From Shouchella xiaoxiensis (lineage in GTDB: Bacteria > Bacillota > Bacilli > Bacillales > Bacillaceae_D), in NCBI RefSeq assembly GCF_016907895.1, contig NZ_JAFBCV010000006.1:171693-235692 (forward strand): a stretch of DNA of 64,000 bases, given 5' to 3'. Position numbers and translations under genes: made by a program. Shown piece by piece: positions 55,697-64,000 of the stretch. Within the stretch, counting starts at the first letter, position 1. Every line of letters starts with the position of its first letter. The notes below the pieces were generated by a model. It did not search any database and was not told the origin of the DNA. It was given only the letters and a program-made list of their open reading frames with translations.

Positions 55697-56305
55697 TTAT
55701 TTTACGGGTTTTGCCCAGATTAAATTAATAATACCTGACATATGGCGCTCTACTTTTGTTAATTCAATCTCTGACTTTTTGATGATTCTTATAATGTTTC
55801 GATTACAGTGACAACCAGACAATTTATGAAAAACTGGGTTTATTAGATATTGAAATGTAGAGATTGCTTTGTTTGTACTCAGACCATGCTCCATTAACAA
55901 TATGAATCCATCTTTCCGACACCATTTGTTGAAATTATTTAATGTTTCGACAGGGTCTCTATAACTACAAAGAGTAAGAGTAGATATTATGCAGTCATAT
56001 GAATTAGCTTCTAGCGATAAACTTTCTACGTCTTCACATGAAAATATTGCTTTTACTTGAGAGCGGAATGCGGCCTTTTCTGCATACTTAATCATGTTTT
56101 GGCTAAAGTCTATTCCTGTAACTTGCACTTTTTCTTTATTGTAGAAAGAAAAATTTACTCCACTTCCAACACCAACCTCAAGAACCTCGCCACTTGCATT
56201 TTTTATTATTTTTTTTCTATAGTTTGCTAACGCTGGGGTATTAACAGAGGTTGTATAATTTTTAGCTAGTCTATTATATTTTTTTATTAAACGTTTATTA
56301 TTAAT
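55697..56305 (-). CDS. SAM-dependent methyltransferase with a non-canonical start
   Basis: The frame encodes about 202 residues of a class I (UbiE-like) methyltransferase. The SAM motif GEVLEVGVGSGVNF lies near residue 40, VTGIDFSQNMIKYAEK near residue 63, and DCIISTLTLCSYRDPVETLN near 105. The first half of the fold lies upstream of the only GTG (56128). The frame is open to a TGA near 56312 but has no ATG, GTG or TTG there. An ATT at 56305 with AAGGGTG 7 bases upstream is the best start candidate. Either it uses this rare start or the start codon was lost. It lies between the exporter and the peptide gene. Confidence 0.6.
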   Translation of the reverse strand: MNNKRLIKKYNRLAKNYTTSVNTPALANYRKKIIKNASGEVLEVGVGSGVNFSFYNKEKVQVTGIDFSQNMIKYAEKAAFRSQVKAIFSCEDVESLSLEANSYDCIISTLTLCSYRDPVETLNNFNKWCRKDGFILLMEHGLSTNKAISTFQYLINPVFHKLSGCHCNRNIIRIIKKSEIELTKVERHMSGIINLIWAKPVK

Positions 56306-56460
56306 ACTTTTTCACACCCTTATGGAAATATAATTAGAAATTAATTGATAGCGTTGTAATTTGTTAAAACAAATATATGGAGAGTGCTGGCATTTTATTT
56401 TTTAGGTTGTGCCAGCGACTCATAAGAAGGTTTTTATATTTATTTATGTTTGGTTTATGT

Positions 56461-57258
56461 TTATTCACTACGCCAATCTAATTTCTTGAAAGCTATGTAA
56501 AATCCAATAGCTAACCAAATTATTAACGCGGTTAATAAAAGGAAAAACCTTTGATCGAATTCTCTGTTTAATACATCAGTAAGTGCCATCACTGCTTGAC
56601 CTGTTGGAAGTACATAAGAAGTTATTTTTAGAACTAAAGGTAGTTCTACTAATGGCACCATAACTGGACTAAGAAAGACTGCCAGAAAAGGTAAGTAAGA
56701 GAATATAGCAAAATGAACCATAGTTTTAGCATAGCTTCCTAATGTTGATCCTAATATAGTTAGACAACCTGCAGAGAGCAACGCTATAGGGATTACAGAT
56801 AAAAGAGTTGACCACGGTATCTCTAGGAGTATATTCCCCATAATCATGCTACCTAATAAAGCTGGGAATGCAAAAATCATGCTTTCTGTGAAAATTGCGA
56901 AAACAAAAGCGCTCTTTTTAACAGATAAACTTCCATAATAATCAAGTTCTCCTTCAATCTTCATTAGTGCAGTTCTTTGGATGGAAAAACTCACACTCCC
57001 AAAACTAACTGCCATAATTATGTTCCCAGCAAGTAACCAAGTTGTTTCAGGACCAGTTCCAACATACCTACTGAGTATCCACAAGAATCCCATTGGTATT
57101 ATAAGACCAATAATAAGTAGAAATGGAGCTGCGGAACGATAGTCAGTAATAAGAAGTCGAAGTAACAAAAAATATTGGTTTATTACTGATAATTTTTCTT
57201 TTTCTTCTGTCAGTGCAGGTTTCACCAAAATGTTATCCTTCAATTCTTTCCCCTCCAC
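56461..57258 (-). CDS. ABC-2 type exporter permease
   Basis: The 265-residue protein has about six membrane segments in the ABC-2 arrangement, with a cytoplasmic N-terminal tail of about 35 residues (EGKELKDNILVKPALTEEKE). Conserved-looking parts are GNIIMAVSFGSVSFSIQRTA and AGCLTILGSTLGSYAKTMVH. The start lies inside the ATPase gene (26-base overlap), so the two are coupled. Beside a PKS/NRPS cluster, it is probably an efflux or self-protection pump. Confidence 0.82.
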   Translation of the reverse strand: MEGKELKDNILVKPALTEEKEKLSVINQYFLLLRLLITDYRSAAPFLLIIGLIIPMGFLWILSRYVGTGPETTWLLAGNIIMAVSFGSVSFSIQRTALMKIEGELDYYGSLSVKKSAFVFAIFTESMIFAFPALLGSMIMGNILLEIPWSTLLSVIPIALLSAGCLTILGSTLGSYAKTMVHFAIFSYLPFLAVFLSPVMVPLVELPLVLKITSYVLPTGQAVMALTDVLNREFDQRFFLLLTALIIWLAIGFYIAFKKLDWRSE

Positions 57259-58177
57259 TTAATTCAAAATAAATATCTTCCAAGTTGGTAGTAATAATAC
57301 GGAAATCCTGAAATTGTTCCATGTATGGTAGCAAATAGGAAAAAGTCTTTTCAATTTCATTTTTTGGAACTGTAAGAAAAAAACTACTCTCACCTATTTT
57401 TACAGTAGTATTCCATCTTGCTAATATCTTTGCAAGATCATTTTCCGTGTTAGGTCGTGCCGTAATTTCAAGTCGAAGAAGTTGTTCAAACTTTTCTTTT
57501 AACTCCATCGGTGTACCGGTTGCCAGTACGCGGCCTTTATTTATAATGCTTACGCGATCTAAGGTATGCTCTGCTTCAATAACATTGTGAGTAACAAGAA
57601 TAACCGTTCTTCCTGATTGAGCAGTTGTCTTAATCCTTTTCCAGACGACTCTTCTAATGCTAGGATCTAAATCATTTGTTGGTTCATCAAGAACTACAAT
57701 AGGTCTGTCGCCAATCAATGTTACAGCTATAGCGACTAGCCTTTTTAATCCTCCAGACAGCTCTTGTAATTTTTTTTCAATATGTTCTGTTAGTTTAAAT
57801 TCTTCAATGAAATTTTCAGCTTCTTCTTTGGCTCTAATAATACTTAGCCCTCGAAGTCTCCCTGTGAGCTCTAGTAGTTCTTTTGGTTTAGTTTGAGCTG
57901 GAAGCCATATATTTTGGGGTTGAAGGGCTACAAATTGGTTTGCGAGATGAGGTTCTTTAGTTAAGTCAAAATTATACAGTTTAATGTTTCCTTTTGTTGG
58001 TTGAACAAAACCGGCAATTTGGCGTACTAGTGTACTTTTACCAGCACCATTGGCTCCTAGTAAACCAAAAACTTCTCCAGGTTTTATTGATAAAGAAATA
58101 TTTTCATTCGCATAAGTTGAGGAATTTTTATATTTTTTACTTATATTATCGATTAGAATAATAGGTTCGTTACTCAT
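57233..58177 (-). CDS. ABC exporter ATP-binding protein
   Basis: The 314-residue ATPase has Walker A FGLLGANGAGKSTLVRQIAG near residue 40, the signature LSGGLKRLVAIAVTLIGDRP near 140, Walker B VVLDEPTNDLDP and the switch His in ILVTHNVIEAEH. The C-terminal 80 residues form the extension common in DrrA/CcmA-type drug exporters. It is divergent from the PKS gene and forms a two-gene unit with the permease. Confidence 0.9.
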   Translation of the reverse strand: MSNEPIILIDNISKKYKNSSTYANENISLSIKPGEVFGLLGANGAGKSTLVRQIAGFVQPTKGNIKLYNFDLTKEPHLANQFVALQPQNIWLPAQTKPKELLELTGRLRGLSIIRAKEEAENFIEEFKLTEHIEKKLQELSGGLKRLVAIAVTLIGDRPIVVLDEPTNDLDPSIRRVVWKRIKTTAQSGRTVILVTHNVIEAEHTLDRVSIINKGRVLATGTPMELKEKFEQLLRLEITARPNTENDLAKILARWNTTVKIGESSFFLTVPKNEIEKTFSYLLPYMEQFQDFRIITTNLEDIYFELSGGERIEG

Positions 58178-58615
58178 ATTAGCACCTCATAAAAAAATAG
58201 ATTTTTCTTAATGTATAGAAGTAATGTTTATCATTATGTTCATCGACTAGGAAGTTAAGGGTATGTTCACTTATTTAATACTTTAATTTAGCGCCGTAAA
58301 TTTGTTCAATTAATAGTATAAAAGGGAATTTCAATAAAATTAGCTTTCATTGTGCAATAGATAGACAGGTTCACCTCCTGTTTTTTTAATTATAATTAAT
58401 ATACAAACTAATTATGGTTTAAATTAATAATATATGTCAATAAAATTATTTTATTTAATAAATAAATAAAAATATATATAAAAATGGTTTTTTCTATTGA
58501 ATAATATACAGAAAAATGATACTAATGGTATAGTGCTATTAAACATTGTGCTTATATATATCCTCATAATTTTTTAACTGAACTTGTTAACTACCAATTA
58601 ATAGGGGTGATTGTA
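58178..58615. other. AT-rich divergent promoter region between exporter and PKS genes
   Basis: No gene is seen in this 438-base stretch. It is extremely AT-rich. An extended -10 (TGGTATAGT at 58526-58534) on the plus strand is the best promoter candidate for the PKS gene; no good -35 is clear. Confidence 0.45.
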
Positions 58616-61600
58616 TTGGGAACAGATTTTGGTGGAAAAGAAAGAATATTAAAAGAGTTTTTATTTGATAAATTAACTAAGGCCTCTGGTTTAGATCGTC
58701 ACTCGATTAGCTTAGATCAACCTTTTTCCTATTTTGGTTTGGATTCTTTGAAAGCAGTAGAAATTTCGGCTGATTTGGAAAAAGTTCTTGGTTATAATGT
58801 TTCTCCAACACTAGTGTGGGATTACCCGTCTATAAATCTTGCTATTGAGCATTTATTATCTGGAAATCAAAACAACGATGATTCAACTCGTATAACTAAA
58901 GAGGATATTTCATCTGAACCTATAGCGATTATTGGTATGGGGTGTAGATTTCCTGGAGCTGAAAATATTGATATTTTTTGGGAAAACCTAAAAAGTGGTA
59001 AAGAATCTATCCAACCCGTGCCTTCTGATCGTTGGAATAAAGAAGAGTATTATGATGATGATGTTAATGTATCAGGAAAAATGAATACAAAATGGGGAGG
59101 TTTTCTTAAAGATATTGATAAGTTTGATGCTAAATTTTTTGGTATTTCACCCCGTGAAGCTGTAAAAATGGATCCTCAACAGCGTCTATTATTGGAAGTT
59201 GCTTGGCAATCTTTGGAGGATGCTGGGCAAGTACCAAATGACTTATTAGACGAATCTGTTGGGGTCTTTGTTGGCATTTCTAATAACGATTATGCTCATT
59301 TATTACGTGATCAATCAAGGGATGGAGATCCATATTTTGGAACAGGGAATTCTTTAAGTATTGCTGCGAATCGAATTTCATATGTATTTGGTTTTAGGGG
59401 ACCTAGTATTGCAATTGACACTGCGTGTTCATCATCATTAGTTGCAGTATATCAAGCTTGTCAAAGTATATGGAGTGGTGAGTCATCAATTGCTATAGCT
59501 GGTGGAGTTAACCTTATATTAACACCTGATGTAACAGTTGATTTATCAAAGGCAGGTATATTATCTTCTGATGGGAAGTGTAAAACGTTTGATGAAAGTG
59601 CTAACGGATATGTTCGAGGAGAAGGTGCTGGACTAGTTGTGCTAAAGCCATACTCTAGAGCACTAGAAGATGGAGATCAAATTTATTCCGTTATTCGTGG
59701 TGGAGCCATTAATAATAATGGTAAATCAAATGGAATTATTGCTCCTAATGGAGAATCCCAAAGGTTACTGTTGAATAAAGCATATAAAAACGCTGGACTG
59801 GAACCAAAAGATGTTCAGTACATTGAAACACATGGTACGGCAACTAAAATAGGTGACCCAATTGAAGTTAATGCTTTGGGTAAAGTCATTAAAAATAATA
59901 AAAGGTTCGAAGAAAAGTGTGCTATTGGTTCTGTAAAGACTAATATTGGTCATTTGGAATCGGCAGCAGGTATTGCAAGTTTAATTAAAGTAGCATTAAT
60001 GATTAAAAATAAGACTTTAACCCCATCATTAAATATTCAAAAATTAAACCCACTCATATCTTTTGATAAGTTTCCTATTTATGTTCAACAAGAAAAACAG
60101 GAGTGGGAAAATGGGAACAAGCCATTAAGAGCAGGTGTAAGCTCATTTGGGTTTGGCGGAACAAATTGTCATATAGTAATGGAAGAATATATTGGGAAAA
60201 ATACGAACTCATCGATTCATAATTATAATTATCAAGAAACGTATGTATTACCTATATCTGGGAAAAGTCCTAACGCTTTAAATGAGATCATAAAAAGATA
60301 TTTGGAGTTTATGAACGGAAATGAAAAGCATGAAACTCACAATTTTTGTTACACGTGTAGTGTTAAAAAGGCTCATTTTAATCATCGAATAGCTTTTTTA
60401 GGGAAAAATAAAAGTGATTTTAAAAAGCAAATGAAAGAATATTTGGAAACAGAATGTCCTAGTAGGATAAATGAGATAACAGATAAACGAGATTTGCAAG
60501 TCCTTTTAGTTTACAGAGATTTAGATATCATACCAGTTCAAATTATAAAAGATCTATTAAAAAAAGAGAAGGTCTTTAGGAAATGTTGGGAAGATCTTGA
60601 TAAAGAATTTATAGAACAATTAAAATGGTCAGCGTGGGAAATATTTTCGCTGGAAAAAAAAGTGTTTGATGAAAGAAAACCTTATATTCAATTTATTTTT
60701 CAAGTGTGCTTAACTGAATTATTGACATATTGGGGTGTGTCAACAAAAAGGTTGTTAGGGTACGGTTTAGGTGAGTTGGCTGCATCCTATGTTCTCGGAG
60801 ACCATGATATAAAAAAGGTTATTTGTTCAATAAAAACACGCAAGTATGTAAATAAAGTTGGCGCAATTGATTTATTAAAACATGATAAATTAGAAAACTA
60901 TTATGTCATTGAATTAGCTTCAAACTCAAAAATACTCAATGTAAATTATAACCAAGTGAATAATGACATCTACCAATCATTTGGAGATATAAAAAATAAC
61001 ATGATTAAAAGTTTATATGAAAATGGTTTTGGTCTAAACTGGAAAAACATTTACATTTCTGGTGAAATGGAAAAGTTACCTGGATATCCATTCGAAAGAA
61101 ATAAATTTTGGTTAGATACTAAACTGAAAGCTTTTAACAAAGGTTTTTTAGATGGATCCAATATTGATAGAACGCCCGTTCTGGTGGAGCAAACAAATAA
61201 TATGATAAATTATTATGGGAATTTAGCAGAGAAAAAAAGTGATTTAGGAGAGTTTTTAAGTTTTGCACCGTTTATTGAAAAAGATATTACCTTTTCGTGG
61301 CTATTAACATTAACTAAGCCAGAAGATTATCCCGAAAATTTTAAGAAGACCTCTATTGCTCAGGAGAAAATGCGGCAAATTTTATTTAAAAATGTAGATT
61401 TTAGTTTTATTGATAAAGTTGCAGAGTTTGGGTGTGGGTATTCAACCGATTTAATTCGTTTAGCATCTAGATATCCTCATTTAAATTTACATGGGTTTAA
61501 TATCTCTAAAGAGCAACTTAAGATTGGTTACGATAAAATAAAAGCTAATAAGTTAGACAGAAATATAGCTTTGTATAATACAGATGTTGTGAGAGAAGAA

Positions 61601-62545
61601 TTACCGGATTATTATGATTTAATCTATTGTATTCAATTAATTCATCATATAAAAAATAAAGAGGAGATTTTCAATAATATTAATAAAGGGTTAAATGATG
61701 GAGGGTTATTAGTTCTTGCAGAGATGATTTCAAATATTAATGAACAAATTAACCATCCGCAGTCATCAGCATATTTTACTCCAAAAGAAGAATGGGCATC
61801 TATTCTTGCGGATCAACATTTGAAAATTGTTGAATGCATAGATGTGAGCAAAGAGATTGGGTTATTTCTGGATGATCCAAATTTCTATGATCATTTAGAG
61901 AAGCTTTTTAGTGATGATGAAAAAACTGTTATTGATCATTTAGAAGGACCACATTTACTTGGAGAGTTATTAAGAAGAAAAGCCGTATTATATGGTTTGT
62001 TTACAATACAAAAAGTGCCTTATATCGCCATCGAAAAAATAAGAGATGACAATCTTGAAAGACTAACACATCCTACTATGTTTGTTAATTATACTGCCCA
62101 AGATGCCTTAGTTGAAAAGAGTATTGATGTCTTAGAGGTGTCTGTTAATAGTTTAGATGAATTAGAGAATTATTTGATTAAAATTGTCTCTCGAGTATTA
62201 GAGTTCAGAGAAGGTGATGTTGTGGATCCTTCTATTAAACTTGATGAACTTGGTTTAGATTCTATAACAGCAATTGACTTGAAAAAGACAATAGAAACAG
62301 AATTAAATATTCAGTTGTCAATAGGAGATTTACTAAAAGGACCTTCTATTGAAATTTTGGCTAGGCAATTGTGTGATGAAATGGAGAACTCTCCGTTAGA
62401 AATGGACAAATCATCGGAAAAAAAATTAGAGTTATTGGCTAGAAATACAGATAATATTCAAGATATTTTTGATAATCTAGATGGCTTAGGTGATGATGAA
62501 ATTAATCATCTCCTTGATAAATATCAATATGTAAAGGAGGATTAA
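58616..62545 (+). CDS. Type I polyketide synthase module: ACP-KS-degenerate AT-MT-ACP
   Basis: The 1309-residue protein starts with TTG after AGGGG. Domains in order are an N-terminal carrier protein (FGLDSLKAVEIS, Ser about 43); a ketosynthase (EPIAIIGMGCRFPG near 103, active-site DTACSSS near 270, ETHGTAT near 403, KTNIGHLES near 443); and an acyltransferase-like region (about 550-830). There the catalytic GHSxGE reads GYGLGE, so the Ser is gone. A SAM methyltransferase (AEFGCGYSTDL near 938) and a second carrier protein (LGLDSITAID, Ser about 1216) follow. It would condense and C-methylate a unit loaded by a trans AT. An NRPS gene follows 4 bases later. Confidence 0.85.
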   Translation: MGTDFGGKERILKEFLFDKLTKASGLDRHSISLDQPFSYFGLDSLKAVEISADLEKVLGYNVSPTLVWDYPSINLAIEHLLSGNQNNDDSTRITKEDISSEPIAIIGMGCRFPGAENIDIFWENLKSGKESIQPVPSDRWNKEEYYDDDVNVSGKMNTKWGGFLKDIDKFDAKFFGISPREAVKMDPQQRLLLEVAWQSLEDAGQVPNDLLDESVGVFVGISNNDYAHLLRDQSRDGDPYFGTGNSLSIAANRISYVFGFRGPSIAIDTACSSSLVAVYQACQSIWSGESSIAIAGGVNLILTPDVTVDLSKAGILSSDGKCKTFDESANGYVRGEGAGLVVLKPYSRALEDGDQIYSVIRGGAINNNGKSNGIIAPNGESQRLLLNKAYKNAGLEPKDVQYIETHGTATKIGDPIEVNALGKVIKNNKRFEEKCAIGSVKTNIGHLESAAGIASLIKVALMIKNKTLTPSLNIQKLNPLISFDKFPIYVQQEKQEWENGNKPLRAGVSSFGFGGTNCHIVMEEYIGKNTNSSIHNYNYQETYVLPISGKSPNALNEIIKRYLEFMNGNEKHETHNFCYTCSVKKAHFNHRIAFLGKNKSDFKKQMKEYLETECPSRINEITDKRDLQVLLVYRDLDIIPVQIIKDLLKKEKVFRKCWEDLDKEFIEQLKWSAWEIFSLEKKVFDERKPYIQFIFQVCLTELLTYWGVSTKRLLGYGLGELAASYVLGDHDIKKVICSIKTRKYVNKVGAIDLLKHDKLENYYVIELASNSKILNVNYNQVNNDIYQSFGDIKNNMIKSLYENGFGLNWKNIYISGEMEKLPGYPFERNKFWLDTKLKAFNKGFLDGSNIDRTPVLVEQTNNMINYYGNLAEKKSDLGEFLSFAPFIEKDITFSWLLTLTKPEDYPENFKKTSIAQEKMRQILFKNVDFSFIDKVAEFGCGYSTDLIRLASRYPHLNLHGFNISKEQLKIGYDKIKANKLDRNIALYNTDVVREELPDYYDLIYCIQLIHHIKNKEEIFNNINKGLNDGGLLVLAEMISNINEQINHPQSSAYFTPKEEWASILADQHLKIVECIDVSKEIGLFLDDPNFYDHLEKLFSDDEKTVIDHLEGPHLLGELLRRKAVLYGLFTIQKVPYIAIEKIRDDNLERLTHPTMFVNYTAQDALVEKSIDVLEVSVNSLDELENYLIKIVSRVLEFREGDVVDPSIKLDELGLDSITAIDLKKTIETELNIQLSIGDLLKGPSIEILARQLCDEMENSPLEMDKSSEKKLELLARNTDNIQDIFDNLDGLGDDEINHLLDKYQYVKED

Positions 62546-62549
62546 ATAA

Positions 62550-64000
62550 ATGTCAAAAAATCTAAATGAAAAGGAATTAGCATCAATAGTAGATAAGAAA
62601 AAGGAGTTAGCAGAGTTGCTTTTCCGTCAGTCAAGAGGAGCGGATTTGTACTTACCCTTGAGTTTTGGTCAGGAAGCTCTATGGTATATTCATCAACTCG
62701 ATCCTGATAACTCTGCGTACAATACCCATTTTGTTGCAAAAATAAATGATGAAATTAATATATCAAAATTGAAAGATTCTTTTCAAGAGATTTTAGAAAG
62801 GCATTCTTCCCTTCGTGTTAACTTTTTAGTAAAAGATGGTAGACCTGTGCAAAATATAAACAACAAGTCTAAATTGTCATTTGAGTATCATGCTGCTGCA
62901 CACATTGATGAGAAAGAACTAAAGAGTAAACTATTGGTCGAATCACAACGACCATTTAATCTAGAATATGACGATCTTATGAGAGTTAATTTATATGAAG
63001 TAGCTGATAGTGAATATATATTATTAATTGTTATTCATCATATCGCAATTGATTATTGGTCTTTAGTAATCCTTCTAGATGAACTTGGTTCCATATACCA
63101 ATCTAAAGTTAATAATGAAGCAAACTTACTCCCGGCACTGTCTTGTACGTATAATGATTTTATATATTCTCAAAACAAAATGGTTGCAAGTACTTATGGT
63201 CAGACCTTACTGGAATTCTGGAAAGAACAATTAAAAGGACGAATACCAGTTTTAAATTTATATAAACGTAAAGACATTACAGAAATCAGACCAAACTATA
63301 ATAGCACCTTATTTAAATTAAACCAAAATACAGCTGAGCAATTGAATAATTTTTCAAAAGAAAATAGTACTACCTTGTATATGGTATTACTAGCGACATT
63401 TCAGTTACTTCTTAACAAATATACGGGAGAAAATGATATTATAGTTGGCACACCTACAGCTGGTCGAAATAAATCAATTTTTGACAATATCGTGGGCTAC
63501 TTTGTAAACCCTATAGTGCTTAGATCAGACCTTTCACATAATCCTAGCTATAAAGAATTTATTAAAGAATTACGTCAGACTGTATTGCGAGGCTTAGATA
63601 ATCAAGATTATCCTTTTCCTTTATTAGTAGAAAAACTACAACCAAATAGGGGAGACCATACACCTATTATCCAGGCTATGTTTGCTTTTCAAAAAGCCCC
63701 CAGATTAGAGGGACAGAATATTACTTCTTTTATGTTAGGGGATACTAATGCGGAGTTGAAATTAGGCGGTTTGACTTTTAAACCTTATGAATTACCACAA
63801 CAGGAAGGTCAATTCGAAATTACGTTACACATGGATTCAAATTTTTCTGGGGCTTTACAATATAATACGGATATATTTGAAGAATCTATGATGAACAAGA
63901 TGATTAACCATTTTCAAATATTGCTAGAAGAGGTTGTAAACCATCCAGAATATAAACTATCTGAATTTTCTCTGTTGACCAAAGAAGAGAAAGGGCAACT
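62550..64000 (+). CDS. Nonribosomal peptide synthetase, N-terminal condensation domain (partial)
   Basis: The frame is open from ATG 62550 (AAAGGAGG site) to the window edge, 483 residues. After about 40 residues it is a condensation domain: YLPLSFGQEALWYIHQLDPD, LERHSSLRVNF, the active-site HHIAIDYWS near 162-170, DIIVGTPTAGRN and VGYFVNPIVLRSDL, and PFPLLVEKLQ. This joins an amino acid to the polyketide made by the preceding protein. No adenylation domain is reached, so the building block is unknown. The gene is cut by the window end. Confidence 0.92.
   Translation, partial: MSKNLNEKELASIVDKKKELAELLFRQSRGADLYLPLSFGQEALWYIHQLDPDNSAYNTHFVAKINDEINISKLKDSFQEILERHSSLRVNFLVKDGRPVQNINNKSKLSFEYHAAAHIDEKELKSKLLVESQRPFNLEYDDLMRVNLYEVADSEYILLIVIHHIAIDYWSLVILLDELGSIYQSKVNNEANLLPALSCTYNDFIYSQNKMVASTYGQTLLEFWKEQLKGRIPVLNLYKRKDITEIRPNYNSTLFKLNQNTAEQLNNFSKENSTTLYMVLLATFQLLLNKYTGENDIIVGTPTAGRNKSIFDNIVGYFVNPIVLRSDLSHNPSYKEFIKELRQTVLRGLDNQDYPFPLLVEKLQPNRGDHTPIIQAMFAFQKAPRLEGQNITSFMLGDTNAELKLGGLTFKPYELPQQEGQFEITLHMDSNFSGALQYNTDIFEESMMNKMINHFQILLEEVVNHPEYKLSEFSLLTKEEKGQ

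Noticed and set aside
1..64000. tRNA, rRNA and riboswitch search by eye
   Set aside because: No cloverleaf, rRNA-like or known aptamer sequence was recognised; weak structures cannot be excluded without software.

Overview
The window reads as a low- to mid-GC Bacillota chromosome, most likely an alkaliphile-type Bacillaceae (Shouchella/Alkalihalobacillus-like). The reasons are the strong AGGAGG ribosome sites, the frequent GTG/TTG starts, the YesM/YesN-type two-component pair, the YclNOPQ-type siderophore importer with a Fur box, the YwqH/YwqI/LXG toxin cassette and the PlcR-like regulator. This placement is an inference from gene content. I found no rRNA or tRNA genes.

Region 1 (1-13.4 kb) is carboxylic-acid metabolism. 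A TctCBA-type tripartite transporter runs into an RraA-family aldolase-like gene, a 6PGDH-like dehydrogenase and an Ldh2-type dehydrogenase. Converging on them is a minus-strand block: a BASS transporter, a GlcD-like FAD oxidase, a MazG-like NTPase, a metal-dependent amidohydrolase, a polytopic membrane protein and a GAF/PucR-type regulator.

Region 2 (13.5-22.5 kb) is carbohydrate uptake: a secreted beta-propeller glycosidase-like protein, a YesN/YesM two-component system, a sugar ABC importer preceded by a cre-like site, and an FAD-dependent oxidoreductase.

Region 3 (22.5-40.5 kb) is a defence region. It holds an odd HhH lipoprotein, a ScoMcrA-like SRA-HNH type IV restriction candidate and a degenerate IMPase-like protein. 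A tightly overlapped type III CRISPR operon follows, resembling subtype III-D variant III-Dv: cas6, a DUF6602-like PD-(D/E)XK nuclease, cas10, a Cas7-Cas5-Cas11 fusion, Cas7-2x, Csx19-like and Cas7-insertion. Next come a 30-repeat array whose repeat looks type I-C, and a large Upf1-like helicase. No cas1, cas2 or type I-C effector genes are present.

Region 4 (40.5-49.6 kb) has decayed LXG and IS256 fragments, a Fur-controlled siderophore ABC importer, and an LXG polymorphic toxin (DNA/RNA non-specific nuclease tip) with its small partners and a YezG-type immunity protein. Further fragments of the same toxin gene lie on both sides.

Region 5 (49.6-55.3 kb) is decaying accessory DNA: a broken DUF418 gene, a broken GH32 sucrose hydrolase, a PlcR-like TPR regulator, and an IS256-family element itself interrupted by an IS3-family element.

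Region 6 (55.3 kb to the end) is AT-rich and looks horizontally acquired. It has a PapR-like signalling peptide gene with two tandem heptapeptides, a methyltransferase with no ordinary start codon, an ABC exporter, and the start of a hybrid PKS/NRPS cluster (ACP-KS-dead AT-MT-ACP, then an NRPS condensation domain cut by the window edge).

The two strongest leads are the nuclease-like gene inside the type III-Dv operon and the tandem-heptapeptide quorum-sensing candidate that insertion sequences have pushed away from its likely receptor.
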